From NCBI RefSeq assembly GCF_030818575.1, contig NZ_JAUTAL010000001.1:2294001-2358000 (forward strand): a stretch of DNA of 64,000 bases, read 5' to 3'. The notes beneath the pieces were generated by a model, which saw only the letters and a list, made by a program, of their open reading frames with translations, had not been told where the DNA came from and did no database searches. This stretch comes from Chryseobacterium camelliae. Its GTDB lineage: Bacteria; Bacteroidota; Bacteroidia; Flavobacteriales; Weeksellaceae. Shown one piece after another: positions 18,516-26,862 of the stretch. Both the position numbers and the translations under genes were made by a program. The number at the start of each line of letters is the position of its first letter. Positions within the stretch are counted from its first letter, which is position 1.

Positions 18516-18899
18516 TTATCTTTCATAAAATTCCAGGGGCAGTTGATCCGGATCCTGAATAAAGAAAAATGCTTTTCCCGTAAACTCATCGATGCGGACC
18601 TCTTCACAGTCTACACCTTTCTTAATGAGCTCTGTGCGCGTATTGCTCACATTTTCTACGGAGAAAGCAAGGTGCCTCAAACCGCAGGATTCCGGCCTTG
18701 AAGGCCTTTCCGGAGGGTCCGGAAAAGAAAAAAGTTCGATGACATACTGGTCTCCTATGGCCAGATCAAGCTTGTAAGACTGCCGTTCTTCACGGTAAAC
18801 TTCACGCACGATATTCAGGCCCAGTATTTCCGTATAAAACTTCTTAGAGACAGCATAATCTGAACAGATGATGGCAATGTGATGGATTTTTAAATGCAC
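18516..18899 (-). CDS. VOC family protein (glyoxalase I-like, SMU1112c/YaeR type)
   Basis: 127 residues from a GTG at 18899 (VHLKIHHIAIICSDY). The open frame runs to 18977 but that part does not resemble the family and would overlap the divergent gene. Metal-site pattern: HHIAI near the N-terminus, HLAFSVEN mid-chain and LPLEFYE at the C-terminus, as in YaeR/SMU1112c proteins. Such proteins are usually metal-dependent lyases or isomerases; the substrate is unknown. Confidence 0.85.
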   Translation of the reverse strand: MHLKIHHIAIICSDYAVSKKFYTEILGLNIVREVYREERQSYKLDLAIGDQYVIELFSFPDPPERPSRPESCGLRHLAFSVENVSNTRTELIKKGVDCEEVRIDEFTGKAFFFIQDPDQLPLEFYER

Positions 18900-18969
18900 G
18901 GCAGAAAGTATTGATGGGAATAAAAGTAATGAAAATCTTTTTGAAAAATTATAAAAATAAGTTACTTTT

Positions 18970-20070
18970 ATGCACATAATTAAACATATGTGGAACGTCT
19001 ACGCAGGATTAACGATACTGCTTCTTATTTTAACCTTACTTCCTAAAATACAGAATTCCCACTGGATCTTTCGGGTTCCGGAATTCGGGAAAATACAGAT
19101 TACGTTTTTTACCCTTATTACTTTCGGGCTGGGCTTCCTGGTCTCTCCTTCACCCCTGTTGTGGTATTTTCAGGGATTGCTCATCCTGATGTTCATTCAT
19201 CATGGAATCATCCTGATCAAATACACACCGCTGTATCCTGTCAAAAGATCGGGTAAAGGCAGGAACTCTTCCAGGGACATCCATTTTATTTCCGCAAATG
19301 TCTACCAGTTCAATACCGAATATAAACGTTTCATTCAGCTGATTGAAAAATGCAAGCCTGAAATCTTCCTCACCATGGAAAGCAATGGCGACTGGGAAAA
19401 AGCATTACGCGTACTGGAACAGGATTACCCGTTCCATCATAAGGTTACCCTGGAAAATACCTACGGCATGCATTTTTATTCCAAGATCAGAATCAAGGAT
19501 GCAAAAACACATTATTTTGTTGCCGATGACATTCCGACTATCGAAGCGCATCTGGAAACTGAGGACGGCTTTTCATTTGTATTCTTCGGGATCCACCCGC
19601 CACCACCGAGCCCTACCGAAGAAGAAACATCTAAAGAAAGGGATGGCGACCTGCTGAGCACCGCAAAAAGAGTTCAGGAAATAAAAGAACCAACCATTGT
19701 AGTCGGTGATTTCAATAATGTTGCCTGGTCCAGGTCTTCTATCCTGTTCAGGAAAACCAGTGAACTGATCGATCCAAGGATCGGGCGCGCCTTCGTTTCT
19801 ACTTTCCATGCAAAGTATAAGCTCCTGAGATTCCCGATCGACCTGATGTTCCACAGCGAGGATATTTTTATCCGCAAGCTGACCACCATGGAGAATTTCG
19901 GATCAGACCATCTTCCGGTATACTGTGAATTTTTCATAGACCACCAGAATACCGAGCAGGAAGAACAGATTGAAGAAGCCACCGCTGAAGAAGAAGCCGA
20001 AGCTGAAGAAATGATTGAAGAAGGTAAGAAGGAAGACGGCAACCGGGATGCTGTTGTTACCGAAGATTAA
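18970..20070 (+). CDS. Endonuclease/exonuclease/phosphatase (EEP) family membrane protein
   Basis: 366 residues. Three membrane helices at the N-terminus (about 8-25, 38-58, 62-85) precede a periplasmic or outward EEP domain (from about residue 98): SANVYQFN, MESNGDW with the metal-binding Glu, GIHPPPPSPTEEE, VVGDFNNVAWS and GSDHLPV with the catalytic Asp-His pair. The last 40 residues are almost entirely Glu/Ala/Lys, a low-complexity tail. Family members include phosphodiesterases and nucleases; the substrate is unknown. A second ATG at 18988 is an alternative start. Confidence 0.85.
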   Translation: MHIIKHMWNVYAGLTILLLILTLLPKIQNSHWIFRVPEFGKIQITFFTLITFGLGFLVSPSPLLWYFQGLLILMFIHHGIILIKYTPLYPVKRSGKGRNSSRDIHFISANVYQFNTEYKRFIQLIEKCKPEIFLTMESNGDWEKALRVLEQDYPFHHKVTLENTYGMHFYSKIRIKDAKTHYFVADDIPTIEAHLETEDGFSFVFFGIHPPPPSPTEEETSKERDGDLLSTAKRVQEIKEPTIVVGDFNNVAWSRSSILFRKTSELIDPRIGRAFVSTFHAKYKLLRFPIDLMFHSEDIFIRKLTTMENFGSDHLPVYCEFFIDHQNTEQEEQIEEATAEEEAEAEEMIEEGKKEDGNRDAVVTED

Positions 20071-20082
20071 AATAGAATAATG

Positions 20083-20113
20083 AAGCAGGCCTGTAGAGTG
20101 ACCTGCTTTTTTT
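20083..20113 (+). terminator. Terminator after EEP gene
   Basis: AAGCAGG / CCTGCTT stem with a 12-base loop and a run of T, 13 bases after the stop. It may also serve the convergent mvaD gene. Confidence 0.8.
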
Positions 20114-20140
20114 ATTTTTATATCCTGCCGGACGCCGGAT

Positions 20141-21202
20141 CTAGAATTTCATGACATCCTTTACCACTCCGTTTTTCTGTGTGTACTTCAACAGTTCAGC
20201 TTCTATAAATGCTTTTATCCTGTCTTCCGAGCCATTGTTCGGAAATAACAGATGAACATTGGCACCGGCATCTAAGGTAAAAAATAAAGGCAACCCGCTC
20301 TCTGCTCTGAAATCCCAGATTTTATTGATAACTTCCAGGGTACCTGTTTTCATCAGGATGAATGCCGGTTCGCTCATCATCATCATTGCATGGAGTGTCA
20401 GTGCCTCGTGTTCTACCAGGGTGATAAAGCGTTCCATATTCCCTGTTTTCAGGATTTCTTTCATCGGGATAAAATTTTCCCTTGCTTCCTGGAATCTTCT
20501 TTCTGCGTATGGATTGGTATTCATCAGCCCGTGTCCTACTGTTGAGGATACACTCTTCTGACCTTCATGGATCAGCAGTACCCAATCATTGAAATCCCTG
20601 AAAACATCATGGATTTCCGTTTCAGGATAAGGAACGGCAAATAGATCCGAGCTTCCTTCCACTTCATCTGAATTTCCCCATACAATCAGCCCGTTATACA
20701 AACTTCTGCACGCACTTCCGCTGCCGAGGCGGGCCAGGAATGAAGCCTTTCTTAAAGATGCATCTTCAGAAATTTTCCCAGAAAATTCTTCATCGAGTGC
20801 CATCAGGCATTTGGCAATAGCCCCGAAACCGGAAGCCGAACTGGCAATCCCAGAGCTGTGGGGAAAAGTATTCTCTGTCCGGATGGTATATTTCCCTTTC
20901 AGGATCCACGGAAGGTATGATTCTATATTTTTAAAATATTTTTCTATTTTTTCTGCAAATTTCACTTCTTCCGTACCGGAAAGGTAGGTCTGAACCGAAA
21001 AAGGCTCTCCTGCTGAAAATTCAATTTCCGTATTAGTCCTGCAATGGTTCAGGGTATAACTGATGCTGGGATTGGCAGGGATCTGATGTTCGTACTTGCC
21101 CCAATACTTGATGAGGGCAATATTGGACGGGCAGCTGCCTGAAACTGTTTTTGAGGAGATACTGAAATCCTGTTTTCCCAGAAATTCTTGTGTGGTCGTC
21201 AT
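20141..21202 (-). CDS. mvaD: Diphosphomevalonate decarboxylase
   Basis: 353 residues from the ATG at 21202 (an ATG seven codons upstream at 21223 is possible). GHMP-kinase-fold enzyme: SNIALIKYWGK, ANPSISYTLN and the ATP loop PHSSGIASSASGFGA, as in flavobacterial mevalonate diphosphate decarboxylases. It makes isopentenyl diphosphate from mevalonate diphosphate with ATP, so the organism uses the mevalonate route. It is last in an operon behind an acyl-CoA ligase (about 36 bases upstream). Confidence 0.93.
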   Translation of the reverse strand: MTTTQEFLGKQDFSISSKTVSGSCPSNIALIKYWGKYEHQIPANPSISYTLNHCRTNTEIEFSAGEPFSVQTYLSGTEEVKFAEKIEKYFKNIESYLPWILKGKYTIRTENTFPHSSGIASSASGFGAIAKCLMALDEEFSGKISEDASLRKASFLARLGSGSACRSLYNGLIVWGNSDEVEGSSDLFAVPYPETEIHDVFRDFNDWVLLIHEGQKSVSSTVGHGLMNTNPYAERRFQEARENFIPMKEILKTGNMERFITLVEHEALTLHAMMMMSEPAFILMKTGTLEVINKIWDFRAESGLPLFFTLDAGANVHLLFPNNGSEDRIKAFIEAELLKYTQKNGVVKDVMKF

Positions 21203-21237
21203 ATTTTGAGGATAATTGATCATTTGGAGTTCTGAGG

Positions 21238-23010
21238 TTATGAGTACATATCTTCAATGATATCCCTGTATTTATCCAGAACTACGTTTCTTTTTACTTT
21301 TAGGGTAGGGGTTACTTCGCCGCTGTTGATTTCAAATTCAGCAGGCATCAGTGTGAACTTCTTGACCTTTTCAAATTCAGCAAGGTCATGCTGCAGCTGT
21401 TTTGTTTTTTCTTTATAGAAGCTGATGACCGTTTCATTTTTCACGATCTCTTTCCAGCTGGTGAACGGAATATTATGATCACGGATAAAGTCCTTCAGGA
21501 ATTCAAAATCAGGAACAATCAGGGCCGAGACAAACTGGCGGCCTTCTGCAATAAGGATAATTTGCTGAATGAAATTGTTATTGGTCAGGAGGTTTTCAAT
21601 CTGCTGTGGTGCAACATATTTGCCGTTGGAAGTCTTCATCAGGTCTTTGATACGGTCTGTAATGATCAGGTTTCCGTGGTCATCCCATTTCCCGGCATCT
21701 CCGGTCTTGAACCATCCGTCTTCTGTAAATGCATTGCGGGTTTCTTCAGGCCTTTTATAATAGCCTTTCATGATCCCGTTTCCTCTGGCCTGGATCTCAT
21801 CATTTTCCCCGAAACGGATTTCCACTCCCGGCAAAGGCTTTCCGCTGGTCCCGTGTCCAAAATGCGTTAAAGGAAAGAGTGTTAATGTAGCTGTAGTTTC
21901 TGTAAGCCCATACCCAACGGTTATATGGATTCCCACAGATTCAAAAAACTGGGTTACTTCAGGAGAAAGTGAGGCACCTCCACAAGGCAGAAACCACAAC
22001 CTACCGCCCATCTTATCTTTAATTGTATTAAAAACCAGCATATCAGCTACTGCCTGCCTGATTTTAAGTCCTAAAGGCAGGGGTTTTTCATTTCTCCTGA
22101 ATTCTGAGGCTTCCCAGCCGGTAGCGAGTGCCCAATTGAATATTTTCTTTTTCAAAGGAGAGCTCTTTTCCGCTTTATCAAGTACTGCTGCATAGATCTT
22201 CTGAAAGAACCTCGGCACAGAACACATCATAGTGGGCTTTACCTCTTCCAGCGCTTTGGCAATATTCTTGGGATCTTCCAGAAAATAGACCCTTGCTCCG
22301 CCATACAGGCATAATAATGTCCAGCTTCTTTCAAAAACATGGCTCAACGGCAAAAAGGCCAGGGAAAGTTCTTCTTCAAAGTTTTTAAACTTAAAGAATT
22401 CAAAATGAGCATCCAGGGCCTTTTTAAAATTCCCATGGGTCAGCATGACACCTTTTGGGGTTCCTGTGGTGCCTGAAGTATAAATAAGTGTTGCTACGTC
22501 ATTTTCTTCCTTTTTGCAGATCTCTGCTTTGGGAGAAGCTTTGGAAATGAAATCTTCCAGGTAATAGCTGCTGAATTCTTTTTTAATCCAGACTGCTTTT
22601 TTTGAAACGATAATAGCCTGAAGCTCATTATCATCTTTCTGTAGAAGCTCCAGGCAGGCATCATATTGTGCCTGGTTACCCACCAGAATTATTTTAGCTC
22701 CTGAATCCTGTATGATATATTCTGCCTGTCCGGCATTATTGGTAGAATATACCGGAACGGAAACTGCTCCGATCACCATGGAAGCAAGGTCAAAAATCAT
22801 CCATTCTGCAGAATTGTCAGAATAGATGGCAATTTTATCATTCTCCTGAATTCCTGCGGTTTTTAAGGCATTGGCGGTTTTAAAAATAATTTCGGAAAAC
22901 TTCTTCCAGCTCAGTTCTTTCCAGGGTTCTTCCTTCTTTTTAAACCCAATGGCTGATTTTACGGGATGCTTTTTTACATTATGGGCAATAATAGCCTCTG
23001 CAAGATTCAT
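21238..23010 (-). CDS. Long-chain fatty acid--CoA ligase (AMP-binding)
   Basis: 590-residue member of the adenylate-forming superfamily, FAA1/long-chain acyl-CoA synthetase subgroup. Motifs: LIYTSGTTGTPKGVMLTH (P-loop-like A3), GYGLTETTA (A5), WFKTGDAGKWDDHG (A7) and DRIKDLMKTSNGKYVAPQQIE (A8). The conserved C-terminal Lys of the A10 motif is within TLKVKRNVV. It activates fatty acids to acyl-CoA at the membrane face. It lies eight bases after the epimerase-like gene and is followed by mvaD, so the three form an operon. Confidence 0.92.
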   Translation of the reverse strand: MNLAEAIIAHNVKKHPVKSAIGFKKKEEPWKELSWKKFSEIIFKTANALKTAGIQENDKIAIYSDNSAEWMIFDLASMVIGAVSVPVYSTNNAGQAEYIIQDSGAKIILVGNQAQYDACLELLQKDDNELQAIIVSKKAVWIKKEFSSYYLEDFISKASPKAEICKKEENDVATLIYTSGTTGTPKGVMLTHGNFKKALDAHFEFFKFKNFEEELSLAFLPLSHVFERSWTLLCLYGGARVYFLEDPKNIAKALEEVKPTMMCSVPRFFQKIYAAVLDKAEKSSPLKKKIFNWALATGWEASEFRRNEKPLPLGLKIRQAVADMLVFNTIKDKMGGRLWFLPCGGASLSPEVTQFFESVGIHITVGYGLTETTATLTLFPLTHFGHGTSGKPLPGVEIRFGENDEIQARGNGIMKGYYKRPEETRNAFTEDGWFKTGDAGKWDDHGNLIITDRIKDLMKTSNGKYVAPQQIENLLTNNNFIQQIILIAEGRQFVSALIVPDFEFLKDFIRDHNIPFTSWKEIVKNETVISFYKEKTKQLQHDLAEFEKVKKFTLMPAEFEINSGEVTPTLKVKRNVVLDKYRDIIEDMYS

Positions 23011-23018
23011 GTATAGGA

Positions 23019-24071
23019 TCAGCTTTTTTTATCGTTAATATAATTGTTCAAATGAAATTCCAGACTTTCATCAACGGGGATAAAGCGGAAATTAAGTCTG
23101 TCTTTTATTTTCTGGTTGGATATAGTATTGAATGACGTTATGGATGCAATATTGGATTTGGTCACCATGCGTAAAGGCGGAATAAGCCACCCCAATAAAA
23201 CGTTGACAATCCTTCCTACACCAAGCTGCCTTTTCTTAAGCACTACCGGCTCTTTCAGTCCCAGCCTTTTCCTGATGATCTTTCCGATGTCTTCATATTT
23301 CTTCATTCCGGAAATGGCTATAAACCTTTCCCCGAATATATTTCTATCCATCAGTTCAGCAGCTATTTCAGCAACATCCCGGACATCCACATAGGCAGAT
23401 CCACCAGGAAAAGTGAAACGGTTATTCTCAAATACCGAGAAAAGCTGGCCACTGCTTTGGTTCCATCCGCCGCTGCCGATAATCATCCCGGGATTGATAA
23501 TTGCTATCTGTAAACCTTCCGCAGAGGCTCTCCATACCTCCATTTCTGCCATGTGTTTGGAAATGGCATAGGCAGAATGTTCTTCCTTGGCATTGAAATC
23601 TGAACCTTCGTCCAGCTCACCCTCTTCATTAAATCCATCCAGAACTGCTATGGTACTGATGTACAGAAACTTTTTTACAGATGACTGTTCGCAGGCATAC
23701 AGAAGATTGGTTGTACCTTTAATATTGATATGGTACATCTCCTTTTCATATTTGGGATTAAAACTTACTTTTGCCGCACAGTGATATACTTCCTCCACAC
23801 CTTCCAGCGCTGTCTGAAGTGATGTAAGGTCATCAAAATCAAGCTCTACCCATTCAATAGCACTGAATGCGGCATCAGGATCCTCCGTATAAAAGCGGTA
23901 GGAGTTTTTTACATCCTTTAGATTGCTTCCGGAACGTTTCGCTGCACGGACTTTTTTCCCTCTCTTAAGCAGCTCAAGAACCACTACCCTTCCCAGAATT
24001 CCGGTTGCACCCGTTACCAAAACCATTTCTTGTTCTTTTATGTAGTTAGATTTATTTTCCTGTTGCTGCAT
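23019..24071 (-). CDS. NAD-dependent epimerase/dehydratase (extended SDR)
   Basis: 350 residues. Rossmann motif VLVTGATGILGRVVVLELLKRG, the SDR Ser/Tyr/Lys set (YISTIAV and YAISKHMAE, the YxxxK pair), and NPGMIIGSGGW. The closest group is dihydroflavonol-4-reductase/3-beta-HSD-like. MVLVTGA at 24026 is a plausible alternative start. First gene of the operon with the acyl-CoA ligase and mvaD, which hints at lipid or terpenoid chemistry, but that is inference. Confidence 0.88.
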   Translation of the reverse strand: MQQQENKSNYIKEQEMVLVTGATGILGRVVVLELLKRGKKVRAAKRSGSNLKDVKNSYRFYTEDPDAAFSAIEWVELDFDDLTSLQTALEGVEEVYHCAAKVSFNPKYEKEMYHINIKGTTNLLYACEQSSVKKFLYISTIAVLDGFNEEGELDEGSDFNAKEEHSAYAISKHMAEMEVWRASAEGLQIAIINPGMIIGSGGWNQSSGQLFSVFENNRFTFPGGSAYVDVRDVAEIAAELMDRNIFGERFIAISGMKKYEDIGKIIRKRLGLKEPVVLKKRQLGVGRIVNVLLGWLIPPLRMVTKSNIASITSFNTISNQKIKDRLNFRFIPVDESLEFHLNNYINDKKS

Positions 24072-24190
24072 ATCGCGTGTATGCCTTCATAAGTTTTATC
24101 ACTAATACAATACCCGTTTGCAAATTTGCGATTTTTAATGCAAAATGCAATTGAATTTCAGCAATAATACGATTTACTGTTCTTATATCA

Positions 24191-24216
24191 AACAAAAACC
24201 TTTCCGAAGAAAGGTT
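24191..24216 (-). terminator. Terminator closing the graspetide operon
   Basis: On the minus strand: AACCTTTC-TTCG-GAAAGGTT followed by TTTTG, a perfect eight-base stem with a UUCG tetraloop, 24 bases after the second ATP-grasp stop. Confidence 0.88.
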
Positions 24217-24239
24217 ATGTTATAAATGGAGTATTTAAG

Positions 24240-25247
24240 TTAAGCCAAAACACTGTTATTACGCCTTGGAGCCTTATCACAGAGTAGATCGGCGATACTT
24301 TTGGAGATCTGGTTTCCATCAGTAAGATTGTCCAGCCAGAAAAACTCCCCGGCTGCATTGATTTCTATAAAGTAGTAATCGTCTTCCGGAGAAAGGATGA
24401 TATCAATGGCTCCGTAATCTACATGGTAGACGTCCAGAAGTTCGAGCAGCTTCAGTTCTATCTCCCTTGGAAGCTGTGTTTCCACCCACTGGTCGATAAG
24501 GTTGATCCCATCTTTTCTCCAGTCGATTTTAGCGGCTTCAGATTTCTGGGAATCTATTTCAAATGCATAAATATCCTGCCCTACTATGGTCACCCGGAGT
24601 TCCTTTTTCTTTTCAATGCGGGTCTGGAACTGCATCGGGCAATACTGTAGCGAATCCAATTCCTCAAGCTTATCTTCATCAATAACATTGGTAAATACCA
24701 CATTTTCTACCCCATCTTCGTAAATGGCAAATCCGGTCTGCATTTTCCCGATGACATTTTTATGCTTAAGGATAAACTGCCTGGCTTGCTCAGGATTATT
24801 GGTCATGCAGGTTTCAGGAATTTTAAGCCCTATTTTGTCTGCAATTTTCAGCTGTTCTTCTTTGCTGTCGAGTCTCCGATATACGCTTGGTTTACCCAGC
24901 GAGTACGCATCTATGGACTCCAGGAAACCGAAAAGGGTATTGCGGATCTCACCCATGGCAGCGCCATAAAATTTGGCATCCATTTCCTCTTTCAAGCCGC
25001 TGCCGATATTGTAGGCTCTTCTGTACCATACAGCAGCGATGTCGTCCAACCGGTACTTTGTTTCGGAAGTTTCCAGGACACTGATCCACTTTCCGTCTTC
25101 AAAAAGGGTGGAAAGTCTGTTCTGTATGGGATAAAGGTCTACGTCGAAACGAATGACCTCAAAACCGTTATTTTCTATGTATTCTGTTACTTTTTCTATG
25201 GAAAAATTATCTCCCGTATGGGTAATGATTAAAATTTTGTTATTCAT
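24240..25247 (-). CDS. MvdD/MdnC-like ATP-grasp peptide ligase (graspetide ester-forming type)
   Basis: 335 residues. ATP-grasp ribosomal-peptide maturase: N-terminal ITHTGDNFSIEKV and RFDVDLYP, AVWYRR at 72-77, CPMQFQTRIEKKKELRVTIVG at about 203-223, IDWRKDG at 241-247 and the metal-binding EINAAGEFFWL at 295-305. From memory these match the microviridin ligase MdnC/MvdD, which makes the two ester rings from Thr/Ser and Asp/Glu side chains. The start overlaps the preceding ligase gene by eight bases, so the pair is co-translated. Two precursor genes lie upstream. Assignment to the ester-forming rather than the lactam-forming type is inferred. Confidence 0.88.
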   Translation of the reverse strand: MNNKILIITHTGDNFSIEKVTEYIENNGFEVIRFDVDLYPIQNRLSTLFEDGKWISVLETSETKYRLDDIAAVWYRRAYNIGSGLKEEMDAKFYGAAMGEIRNTLFGFLESIDAYSLGKPSVYRRLDSKEEQLKIADKIGLKIPETCMTNNPEQARQFILKHKNVIGKMQTGFAIYEDGVENVVFTNVIDEDKLEELDSLQYCPMQFQTRIEKKKELRVTIVGQDIYAFEIDSQKSEAAKIDWRKDGINLIDQWVETQLPREIELKLLELLDVYHVDYGAIDIILSPEDDYYFIEINAAGEFFWLDNLTDGNQISKSIADLLCDKAPRRNNSVLA

Positions 25248-26196
25248 GGATGTTTATTCTTTTGATAAGGTAATCGGCAATGGTTTCTGCAATAGGGAAA
25301 TCCAGCTCTTTCTGCAGCATTCCCCATTCTCCCTGAGGATTAACCTCAAGGAAATAATAGTTTCCGTCCTTTCCTCGGATCATATCTATAGCGCCCAGAC
25401 AAAGCACCAGTTCGCGCATCATAGCAGTCAGGTTTTGGCAGATATTTTCCGGGAGCGTGTAGGCAGACCAGAAATAATTGCTGTTGGCCACCCGCCAGTC
25501 TGCATGGTCAGCGTTATTGATTTTACCGGTGAAAAATATTCCGTCCACATAGACAATCCTCAGCTCATACTCTTTTTCTATATACGGCTGAAAGATCATC
25601 GGGCAGTATGCGATATCTTCAATGCTGTCAAGACTGTCTTCTTCAATGATCATCGTGGAAAGCATCTGTTCTCCGGTCATGGATTTTGACATTACCCCAT
25701 GAAGCTTGGCTACCGCCTTGCCATTGCAGCAGCGGTAAAAAAAAGATGTAATCTTTTCAGCATCATTGGAAAAGAGTGTTTCCGGAACGTTCAGCTGGTT
25801 TTTCTGTGCTACCCTGAGCTGGTACATTTTGTTGCCGTCTGTTTTCCTTTCAGATTCATAAGGATTGATCCACGGGAGATGTTCCAGGGAAGTGATGAGA
25901 TTGTACGTCAGATTCCTGTATTCATTAATGAACACAGGCCTATACTCTTCTTCCATTTCTTCAGGGGCTTGAACACCCCAGGTTTTCCTGTTCCAGACTC
26001 CTTTGATGTCATCGGAGTGCACGGTATTACCATCCTCATCAGTAAGTTCAAATGAATCCTGACCGATGCTGATCTTCTGAAGATGATTGAGGTGATCTGA
26101 GTTAAGCCTGAAAAAAGGGATGCCTTTAGACTTCAGATAGGCAAAGAAAAGATCGACGTTGTAATAATCGCCGGAATGGGTGATGCAGAGAATCAT
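25240..26196 (-). CDS. Second graspetide ATP-grasp ligase (MvdC/MvdD family, diverged)
   Basis: 318 residues, clearly homologous to the downstream ligase but diverged: ITHSGDYYNVDLFFAYL at the N-terminus, GVWNRK at 66-71 in place of the AVWYRR seen in its partner, CPMIFQPYIEKEYELRI at about 198-214, ADWR at 232-235 and EVNPQGEWGML at 284-294. It probably forms the other set of rings (the lactam between Lys and an acidic residue, or further esters). It overlaps the second ligase by eight bases and is preceded by an intrinsic terminator that separates it from the precursor genes. Confidence 0.85.
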   Translation of the reverse strand: MILCITHSGDYYNVDLFFAYLKSKGIPFFRLNSDHLNHLQKISIGQDSFELTDEDGNTVHSDDIKGVWNRKTWGVQAPEEMEEEYRPVFINEYRNLTYNLITSLEHLPWINPYESERKTDGNKMYQLRVAQKNQLNVPETLFSNDAEKITSFFYRCCNGKAVAKLHGVMSKSMTGEQMLSTMIIEEDSLDSIEDIAYCPMIFQPYIEKEYELRIVYVDGIFFTGKINNADHADWRVANSNYFWSAYTLPENICQNLTAMMRELVLCLGAIDMIRGKDGNYYFLEVNPQGEWGMLQKELDFPIAETIADYLIKRINIHE

Positions 26197-26210
26197 ATTA
26201 CCATTGTTAT

Positions 26211-26244
26211 TAAAAAAAGGAAACTTAATGGATAAGTTTCCTTT
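26211..26244 (-). terminator. Intra-operon attenuator between graspetide precursors and ligases
   Basis: Minus strand: 12-bp perfect stem AAAGGAAACTTA / TAAGTTTCCTTT with loop TCCAT, then TTTT (seven T in all). It lies 38 bases after the second precursor stop and 14 bases before the first ligase ATG. It should let precursor mRNA outnumber ligase mRNA. Confidence 0.82.
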
Positions 26245-26282
26245 GATATCATTGTTCAGATCATCAGTTGAATGATTCTCTG

Positions 26283-26501
26283 TTACAAAGTAGCGGAATC
26301 ATCATCACCGTCTGAAGGATATTTCATGGTATGCATCATATCATCTTTAGGGGATGTTACGGTGTCTACGGAAGGTTTTGTTATGACATCCCTTTCAGGA
26401 ATGCTGACATCTGTTCCTCCTTTTACAGTTTCAGGGTCTTTGATTTGCTTCTCAAGAAATGAAGCAAAGAAGGGCTTTTTCTTTGAATTCTTGTTTTTCA
26501 T
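26283..26501 (-). CDS. Graspetide precursor 1 (microviridin/marinostatin-type)
   Basis: 72 residues. The leader has the microviridin recognition helix PFFASFLEKQ (residues 10-19; canonical PFFARFL) followed by IKDPETVKGG. The C-terminal core has T58, K60, S63, D64, D66, D67 in HTMKYPSDGDDDSATL. The Thr, Lys, Ser, Asp, acidic and acidic positions keep the 0,+2,+5,+6,+8,+9 spacing of the TxKYPSDxDE microviridin core. Predicted product: a multicyclic depsipeptide, in known cases a serine-protease inhibitor. The Gly-Gly at 28-29 could be a leader cleavage site. It lies between precursor 2 and the ligases. Confidence 0.9.
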   Translation of the reverse strand: MKNKNSKKKPFFASFLEKQIKDPETVKGGTDVSIPERDVITKPSVDTVTSPKDDMMHTMKYPSDGDDDSATL

Positions 26502-26549
26502 AATGTTTTGATTTGGTTGGTTTAAAATGATTTGATAGTTTTTAGAGGT

Positions 26550-26747
26550 CTATCCTCCCGATTCATCACTGTCCGAAGGATATTTCATCGATACAGTGTC
26601 ATTTCCCGGGCTGGTAATATCGTCATTCTGTACGCCCGTCACCTGGTCTTTAAGAACTCCCGTTCCGGAGCCTCCTTTAATCGTCTGAGAATCTTTCACC
26701 TGCTTTTCAAGGAAAGAGGCAAAAAATGGTTTCTTAGTTTTTTTCAC
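26550..26747 (-). CDS. Graspetide precursor 2 (microviridin/marinostatin-type)
   Basis: 65 residues from a GTG start. The leader is almost the same as in precursor 1: KKPFFASFLEKQVKD (residues 5-19) and IKGG at 23-26. The core is S53, K55, S58, D59, D61, E62 in VSMKYPSDSDESGG, with Ser replacing the first Thr. A shared ITSPxND piece precedes the core (VTSPKDD in precursor 1). First gene of the cluster. Too small and GTG-started to be called by length alone; the paired leader and core motifs make it convincing. Confidence 0.9.
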   Translation of the reverse strand: MKKTKKPFFASFLEKQVKDSQTIKGGSGTGVLKDQVTGVQNDDITSPGNDTVSMKYPSDSDESGG

Positions 26748-26862
26748 GGTATTAAAAACTTTGTAATTTGATTGGCCTAATATACAAAATTTTCAATACG
26801 CCGAGAAATAAACCCATACTTTAATAAAATTTTAACTTAATATAATTAAAATAGGAATATTA

